DNA from: Schistocephalus solidus
Taxonomy: Eukaryota > Platyhelminthes > Cestoda > Diphyllobothriidea > Diphyllobothriidae
Assembly: GCA_017591395.1 (NCBI GenBank)
Contig: WEDG01005637.1
Span: 1 to 64,000, forward strand
Direction of reading: 5' to 3'
DNA: 64,000 nucleotides
The notes below the pieces were generated by a model. The model was not told where the DNA came from. It ran no database searches and saw only the letters and a list, made by a program, of their open reading frames with translations. The number at the start of each line of letters is the position of its first letter. Position 1 is the stretch's first letter. Both the position numbers and the translations under genes were made by a program. This document shows positions 58,063 to 64,000 of the stretch, in pieces.

Positions 58063-58450
58063 GGTAAGAATGCCTTGTGTGGCCGCCTAAACAGGACACG
58101 GTAATAGGAACCACCCACAGTATATGTGGCTTTGAGCCAAATTTCAAGGAAATTATTTTTAGGATTAGGGTGAGGTTTAAGGTTAGGTTTAGAGTTAGGC
58201 TTATCTTTGAGTTTAAGGTCAGAGTTGGGGTTAAATTCATGATCAAGCTAAAGATTAAGGTTTTCATTGTGTTAAATGTAAGGTTGAAGATTGAGGTGGG
58301 ACTAGGGTTATGATTAAAGACACATTAACTTTTACGATAGAGTTAATGTTAGCATCAAGGTAAGGGTATAGTTACCCCACCTATTTTAAGTGGCCGGGGT
58401 TGTTCCTGTTTCCGTGTCCTATTTAGGCGGCCATACAAGGCATCCCTACC
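58063..58450. mobile_element. MITE-like element M, copy B
   Basis: 388 bp with termini GGTAAGAATGCC and GGCATCCCTACC (TIR extending through TTGTGTGGCCGCCTAAACAG), and an interior of degenerate GGTTAGG-like repeats. The flanks on both sides match successive parts of LINE D's RT, so M is inserted in D. Confidence 0.8.
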
Positions 58451-58490
58451 GAAGTCCGTTAAGACGATTATGGTGTAGGGGTGGCTAAGA

Positions 58491-59080
58491 TTGTATCCAT
58501 CCATGCATGAACAAACGTCAATCGCTCTTAGTAACCAACGTCATTACCTACTTGGTAGCACAGAAAGGTACACGTGGTTTGAGTCATGTGGCGACACGCA
58601 TGATGGTGTCTCATGGGGTGGCAGGTTCTAGACCTCCGTAGTTGCACGTTACCTGCAGCCAGTGCACGGATGACCTATGCAGTGACTAAACAGAATATAG
58701 AGACTACCAGTGTAAGGGCAACTGAACGCTCCAACGGAAGGATTGGTTTATCTGTCCTTCACTGAAAAGTAGAAGAGGGCATTGAACGAAAGGCTTTCAC
58801 AACCAATCATGAACGTAGGGCGAGTGCCCTTGTGTGGCAATCCTCCATCCTCCATTAGATAATCTAGACTGGCAGACGGCAGCAAATGGCTTCTTGGTGC
58901 TGCCACTCTGCAGATCCAAATTCCATTCAATAGGTCTTTGACTATTTAGGTCTTAATACTAGAAAACGTAACCAATTCCCCCTTCAAAAAGCCTGGATTA
59001 CAACAGCTGGTTGGTGTCCCAGGCATTGATGGACATAAACATAAGTCACATTTGCTAATAGAAGCGAAGAGGCGAGACAT
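58491..59080. other. No recognisable feature
   Basis: No gene or repeat family identified between LINE D and the Penelope-like element. Confidence 0.45.
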
Positions 59081-59084
59081 GATC

Positions 59085-59921
59085 AATAGAAAAAGAGCTT
59101 TATTAACCTAACATGTCACATTCGCTCTAGAACCCATCTTCAGAGAGAGTCGCACAAAAGGGGTAATGGGGGTTACAAAAAAGTGCAGTATTTATAGGAC
59201 GTGTTTGCCAGGCCACCACACGGCTGCCATATCTGGCAGTCCTCTTGGTCCTCGCTGGCGTCGTATTTGATGCGATAATTGCTTTTCGATCCGTAGCCGA
59301 GTCGATAATAGCCATGATTTCATCACTGTTGGCGATTCTGGGCGTGACGAGTACTCGGCGAGTTGGCTCACTGTCACCCGGACCGTTAATCACTCGCATC
59401 CTCTCCGCGTGGTCAGTAATTTTGCCCAAGAAAAAGTGCAACATAGATTATGGAGGCGGAAGATCATCGTGCTTGTTAATTGACTGTAGGCCGGAGAACC
59501 GTGATTCAAGCAGCTCTCGGCTCACGCGGTTGTCACCTCTGGCGAGACGTTCAACCTCAGCAAACTTGAAGGTGTGGCCGGCTCCCGTTGAATAAGCCAC
59601 GATGTTGGAATTAGCCTCCTTTCTTCTCACTGCTACTGCATGCTCGGCCATTCGCGTGCGGAGCAGTCTCCCTGTTTGTCCAACATAGTTGTTTTGTCCT
59701 CAACTGCACCAGACCCGGTAAACGACTTCAGACTTTTCCTGCCTTGGCCCTAGAAATACTGCGCCCCTTGTGCCCCTATTACCCTTTTTGTTCGAATGTT
59801 TATGGGTTGGAGAGAGAAATCGGAATGTTAGACGAATAAAGCTCTTGTTCCAGTAACCATGTCTCCTTCTTCGAGCAGTCACATTCTCTGGACCTTGTGT
59901 ATAAGGTGGTTGAAGTTTCAA
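59085..59921 (-). pseudogene. Penelope-like element GIY-YIG domain and 3' end
   Basis: On the - strand: FLGPRQEKSEVVYRVWCS, an in-frame TGA (59,700-59,702), then NNYVGQTGRLLRTRMAEH, a block with GHTFKFAEVERLARGDNRVS, RELLESRFSGLQSINKHDD, and after a stop MLHFFLGKITDHAERMRV and a tail ending SEDGF at 59,127. VVY and YVG are the GIY-YIG halves; Arg before MAEH and Glu in RELLES are catalytic in the family. After the frame come CTGAAGATGGGTTC and AATAAAGCTC, the element's 3' end. Penelope-like elements use this nuclease to insert near telomeres or elsewhere. Confidence 0.85.
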
Positions 59922-60880
59922 AAAAACATTTCCAGTTCTATGTCATCAAAAGGGTAGACCCATTACGCAGTTCCGCATCAAATTAACCTGCATTACTGTA
60001 TCTGCCAAGTGACTGCGGACTGCTACTTTTTGCCCCTGCTTATAATCACTGCACCTGGTTTGACCTGATGCTCTCCTGGCATGTCTGTACGCAGAGCTTC
60101 GTACGCAGTAGGCAGGCCACCTGCCAGCGAAATCTCATATCAAGAAATCAGTCCTACGCCATCCACTGCGCCTAATGCAAACTCGTGGCCAGCTTCGTTG
60201 TCATGGACAACTGCCATCGACTTTAGATCCGACCGCTGTACAGCAAAATGAGGTACATGCTTCCTGGGGATAGTTGTTGAGCTGTTCTTCAAACATATTT
60301 GAAAGTTTCGCAGCTGCCTGGTATGACAGCTTATTGAAAGTTTGTAATTTTGCCTTGATAAATAAATCACTGTTCATTGGACGGCGACCAAAAAAGTGCA
60401 AGACATTGAAAGGGTTTCCGCTCATTTCCTCTTTCCTTACCAGCGTCTGCTGCTTCACTCCAAGAGGGCATTGGTAACCCAAACATTTAGAAGAAAGAAT
60501 TTTCTTTGTCTCATGGTTTGGAGTCACACTCCGGTCCATCATCGTGGATAGCAGACCCACAAGCGCTGCAGTATCTGCAGAATGTAATGGCTATGCGACC
60601 ACATGCCTATCAGAATTAGCAGCTTCCACCTGTCGTACTTAGTGCGACGATTATTCGATCGTCCACATGCGTGTTGTGAATGGATACAGTTTTGTCATTA
60701 GAGTTAATTATTGAGGTAATAATTTTTCGGACAACTGATGCACTCATATATCACCTGAAAGAAGTATTCGTCTGCGCACTCCCGCGTGATAAATTACTCA
60801 ACCTTGGCAAAATGTAGCAATGAATATGGAGGAGATAAAACATTGAGCTTTATGACAAGCTGCGTGCTGGTGAACCATGA
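59922..60880. other. No recognisable feature
   Basis: A 119-codon open frame on the - strand (60,560-60,201) has no motif I recognise. Given the flanking Penelope-like fragments it may be unrelated element sequence. Confidence 0.4.
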
Positions 60881-60884
60881 CGTT

Positions 60885-61105
60885 TGTCCCCTCAATTGAG
60901 AATTTCAGCTCCGCGGAACTTGAAGGTGTGTTCAAATTCAATAAGGTATGCCGTCACTTAAGAGTTAGCGTCATTTCACCTTACTGCTGATGCTGCTGTT
61001 GCATGTTCGGCCATCTGCACTCGTAGTAATCGATGTAGCACGTTGCCCGAAACTGCACTAGGTCTGGCGAAGGACTCCAGTCAGTTCTTCTCGTGGAAAT
61101 AGGTC
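60885..61105 (-). pseudogene. Second Penelope-like GIY-YIG fragment
   Basis: LESFARPSAVSGN, LLRVQMAEHATAASAVR, NDANS, VTAYLIEFEHTFKFRGAEIL and GDKRHGSP align with the nuclease at 59.5 kb, with several stops. It is older and shorter than that copy. Confidence 0.7.
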
Positions 61106-62150
61106 TTTCGGTCTCGGTACTTTGCGTCTAGTGACTGCAGCTGTTTGGTGTGCAACCCCAGCTCCATGTGGTGTGAGAAGATAGCTGACGGCTTCCAAGG
61201 CGCTCCTGAAATACTCAAACGATCGTGACAGTCAACCACCAACAAAGTCGCCCAAAAGCGCTCTATTGGCGTGTTTAAACATGCCGCAATGAACGAAGAG
61301 ACAAGGTCGGCTAATTGTAGCACTCTCAACGAGGGCTCAGAGCGAATGAACACACCACACACCTTCATCACAAATAAGAACTCCGTGCGGGTGTGGTGAA
61401 AAAGTCTGCGGCTACCATGGTAACCGAGTTAACTCAACTGCAGGCGGGAGTGATGTTAGGTAATCTGCGATCGATAGCGTACAGGATTTCTAGTCTTTTC
61501 TTAGCCACTGACAGGGAGGCAGTCTGTAAGCCTCCGCTCCAGGTGGTGAAGTTTTATTTGTAGACTGGCTCTCTCGAGTCGGAATATACTCATACTTTTC
61601 CCACTGTCATTCGTTAAAAATATTCATCTTTTTATCCTCCTTACTGACTCGCAGAATGTAATAAAGATAAAAGAGCATCTATCGTATCCTTGTTCTTTAC
61701 TGGTGCGTCCACATGGAGTACCGATTTAAACCTGAAGAAGCAGATTTTTCGCACAGTCTGTTTAAAATGATGATTTTCGTAAAGATACTTGCTAAAATAC
61801 TTCAAACAAGCGGAAAATTATGCCTTAAGTCAAGCACAGAGACTAAAAAACGAATTGAGGCATAACTGAAGTCGGTGCAATGAATCCAAAGAACCCCAGA
61901 CTCCGCGGAATCTGGTTATAACAGAGGGTGAACAGTTACTGTTCTGCTTGCACATTTACATGCACTTTTAACGATATGGGTCAGTTCAGTTTTAATAACC
62001 CTCTTTTATCGGTAGTATTACTGTCAGTCACAAGGAATTCTCGATTTTGTAAATATCAACCGAAATTTATTACACGTTTATGGTCAGATATAAGTCTCAT
62101 TGGGCATATTTACTCATGAAATACTGATAGTTTGTTCTCTGAACTCGGAT
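61106..62150. other. No recognisable feature
   Basis: No gene or repeat family supported; a - strand frame at 61,371-61,081 leads into the Penelope-like fragment but has no motif. Confidence 0.4.
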
Positions 62151-62151
62151 G

Positions 62152-62179
62152 AGTAATAATAATAATAATAATAATAATA
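62152..62179. repeat. (TAA)n microsatellite
   Basis: About 28 bp of trinucleotide repeat. Confidence 0.95.
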
Positions 62180-62323
62180 CGCTAAGGGAGAAGTGCGTAG
62201 CTTCACCCTTTCTCATTTTTGACATTTCTAGTGGTTGACTGCTAGAAAAGTTAAAGGCTTCGGGAGGCAGTTACTGAGTGAAATTTCCCAATATCCTAGG
62301 TGCTAAAATTATTGAGTCCTCGA

Positions 62324-62324
62324 A

Positions 62325-62397
<73 letters not shown>
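62324..62397. repeat. (TAC)n microsatellite, 74 bp
   Basis: About 24 perfect units. On the - strand it is an AGT-type tail directly after the LINE terminal module. Confidence 0.98.
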
Positions 62398-62470
62398 GAT
62401 ATTTCGACCATCAATTTCTACGATGTCCACCATATGCTCCACGGAAGGGTGGTGCAGGGACGGTGACTAC
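62398..62470 (-). mobile_element. Solo terminal module of zinc-finger LINE family
   Basis: On the - strand: TCACCGTCCCTGCACCACCC, TGGAGCATATGGTGGAC and GAAATTGATGGTCGAA match the last 75 bp of copies B and C, followed by the (AGT)n array. Confidence 0.8.
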
Positions 62471-62472
62471 TA

Positions 62473-62534
62473 CTTCCACTACCACTACTACTAATAATAA
62501 TAATAATAATAATAATAACAATAATAATAATAAC
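62473..62534. repeat. Compound CTA/TAA microsatellite
   Basis: Imperfect CTA units pass into about 14 TAA units with one interruption. Confidence 0.95.
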
Positions 62535-62539
62535 CAGAC

Positions 62540-64000
62540 ATAACTCTATTGGATAGTAAATCGGCGAAAGAAGTCCTTGGGTCACTTGAGGGAGGTTACC
62601 ATTCCAACTCTGTTCTCTGCCCCAAGGCCTCCAGTTTTCCCACCACCCTGAAGTAATCCAGTCCCAGTTTTTACGGTGCCATCGTAGCTCACTGTGCGTC
62701 AGCTTGCTTGTTGTATCGCAACCTGGTTCTCACTCGTACGTTCTCCGCCCACGCTCGCCATGTATCACTGTCAAAACCCACCTGAAACAACTAGAGACTC
62801 GTATGGTTGACCAGGAATCTCTACCCCGTCTTCCAGAGGCGACTAATGTGAATGATCAAACACCAACGCTAAGCGGATTTTTATTTCTCCCTTTCATTCA
62901 TTTGTTAATTACGTTCAAGGTAGTATCTGTCACGTACAATGGGGTTGTTTGAGGCATTTTCCAACGCTGTGGAGGTGCTAATGAAGAGCGAAAATTTCCC
63001 TCCGAAGCTGTGGCGGCGATGGTGGTGGTGAGGGCAATTAGGAAGATTTTTCAAGTGCACCCACACTGATAGAACACAGTAGGATGCTAATTGATTGCTT
63101 AGCAGCTGTCTTCAGCCGACAATGCCAATCTTGGCTTTGACTACCTGAGAATTCTATTCCGAACTTTTGGTTTAATGATCTGCGAGGGAGCCACGGGACC
63201 GTTGTCCTGCCAGTTGCAGTGAGGGCGTTCAGCGATCTGATGTTTAAACAGTCAAGCCTATTCCATATAGTTCGCAGGGGATTTAAACTTATTCTTCGAC
63301 TGAATAAGAATAAGTTCTATTGTTGATAATAATGAAGCTTTCTTTATTACTTTTTTTATCTGGCTGCGGCTGCTTTACCTACTGTCTTGGTGTGATTTCG
63401 ATGCAACTTTATTTCTCATCATTCCAGAGGGTCGAAATCAATTGATGAGATTTCGATTACGGATCCAATGTAGGAGTTTACATTTTAACGCACATTGGCG
63501 ATACCAGTGTTGGATCTTGATGAAATATTTAGTGAATGAAGATTTAATGATCACATCTGTCAATTATTTTGCGAAAGATTCCCCTTGAGTATCTGGGCCT
63601 TGAATGGAACACTTGAAATCCCAATATAAGTAGACGAGGTAAAATTTGCAGTCCAACATTAGTATACTTGTGGCCATCTTTTATTTGGAGATGCAACTGT
63701 GGGATTATTAAAACCACGGCTCATGCATTGATGGTCCATAGCTCTTCGGATTTTGTCAGAGTACTGATGATAGATCCTTCTACGTAAAAAAGCGAGATGC
63801 AATAACATTGACCCCCTGGCATTGAGGGCGAAGTACACGCAGGTTAAAACAGTACATTCTGACGAATGGCCAGCCTATCGGCGACCTAATCAAGTGGGGT
63901 ACGAGCGAAAACCTTCAATCAACAGGAAAATGAAATCGGTCCGAATACAGGGGCGAACACCCAGGAAATCGAGAGGACTTGGTTAGATAGCAAGATTTAA
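62540..64000. other. No recognisable feature
   Basis: The final 1.46 kb holds only short open frames without motifs. Confidence 0.45.

Larger units (their letters stand above)
55595..58490 (-). mobile_element. Zinc-finger LINE copy D, diverged, interrupted by MITE
   Basis: A - strand copy: RT (from about 58,490, interrupted by element M at 58,063-58,450, continuing to about 56,900), zinc-finger region (about 56,900-56,030) and 3' UTR (about 56,030-55,595). It is more diverged than A-C and keeps the RT C-terminal segment (GRLVRMDDKRLHTRIF, about 57,030) deleted from copy C. Stops and shifts throughout. Confidence 0.8.

Noticed and set aside
60201..60560. 119-codon - strand frame as a possible gene
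   Set aside because: No motif, no splice or homology support, and it lies between decayed Penelope-like fragments.
62278..62494. Open frames with poly-Thr or poly-Leu runs
   Set aside because: Translations of the TAC trinucleotide array.

Overview
This is a eukaryotic, repeat-dominated genomic window. One host gene is recognisable with confidence: a complete, intron-split 26S proteasome subunit gene (PSMC1/Rpt2) at about 12.18-14.61 kb on the + strand. Almost everything else is mobile or duplicated DNA. The mix (CR1-like LINEs, zinc-finger LINEs of the type common in flatworms, Penelope-like elements with GIY-YIG domains, an LTR element with a tRNA-Trp primer site, and introns of only 30-34 nt) fits a parasitic flatworm, most likely a cestode or trematode with a large genome. 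That placement is inference from element types and intron sizes, not from a species marker.

0-12 kb is a nest of CR1-like LINEs. A truncated - strand element runs off the left edge (1-1,660). A second - strand reverse transcriptase (Z) is split in two (1,915-2,607 and 10,641-11,240) by a + strand element (X), and X is itself split (2,608-4,013 and 8,858-10,640) by a third, more complete copy (Y, 4,014-8,857). Removing Y restores the X reading frame exactly.

12-17 kb holds PSMC1, its poly(A) signal and an 821-bp tandem duplication containing a decayed, possibly histone H1-derived, sequence. 16.9-26.8 kb is a large inverted repeat: two arms of about 3.1 kb around a 3.3-kb loop, symmetric about position 22,012. 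The left arm abuts a MITE-like element with a TTAGGG-like interior, and the right arm ends in a remnant of the same terminus. The loop carries tRNA-headed SINE-like repeats, a LINE 3' end and a tRNA-Ser-like pseudogene.

27-64 kb is dominated by four copies (A-D) of a second LINE family: APE endonuclease, reverse transcriptase, then a long C2H2 zinc-finger tail. A is at 31.1-35.35 kb (-), B is an internally deleted copy at 43.35-45.1 kb (+), C is the longest at 45.77-51.49 kb (+), and D is at 55.6-58.5 kb (-). Solo 3' ends of this family are scattered elsewhere. Penelope-like fragments, SINE pairs, a minimal LTR element and microsatellites fill much of the rest.

The most interesting signal is in the tRNA-headed repeat. 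Seven copies contain a roughly 45-nt motif whose consensus has the order and pairing of a type I hammerhead ribozyme with a very short helix III: stem I, CUGANGA, stem II, GAAA, short stem III, UH, stem I'. Each individual copy is decayed. Element homologies were recognised by eye from sequence and conserved motifs; no database search was run.
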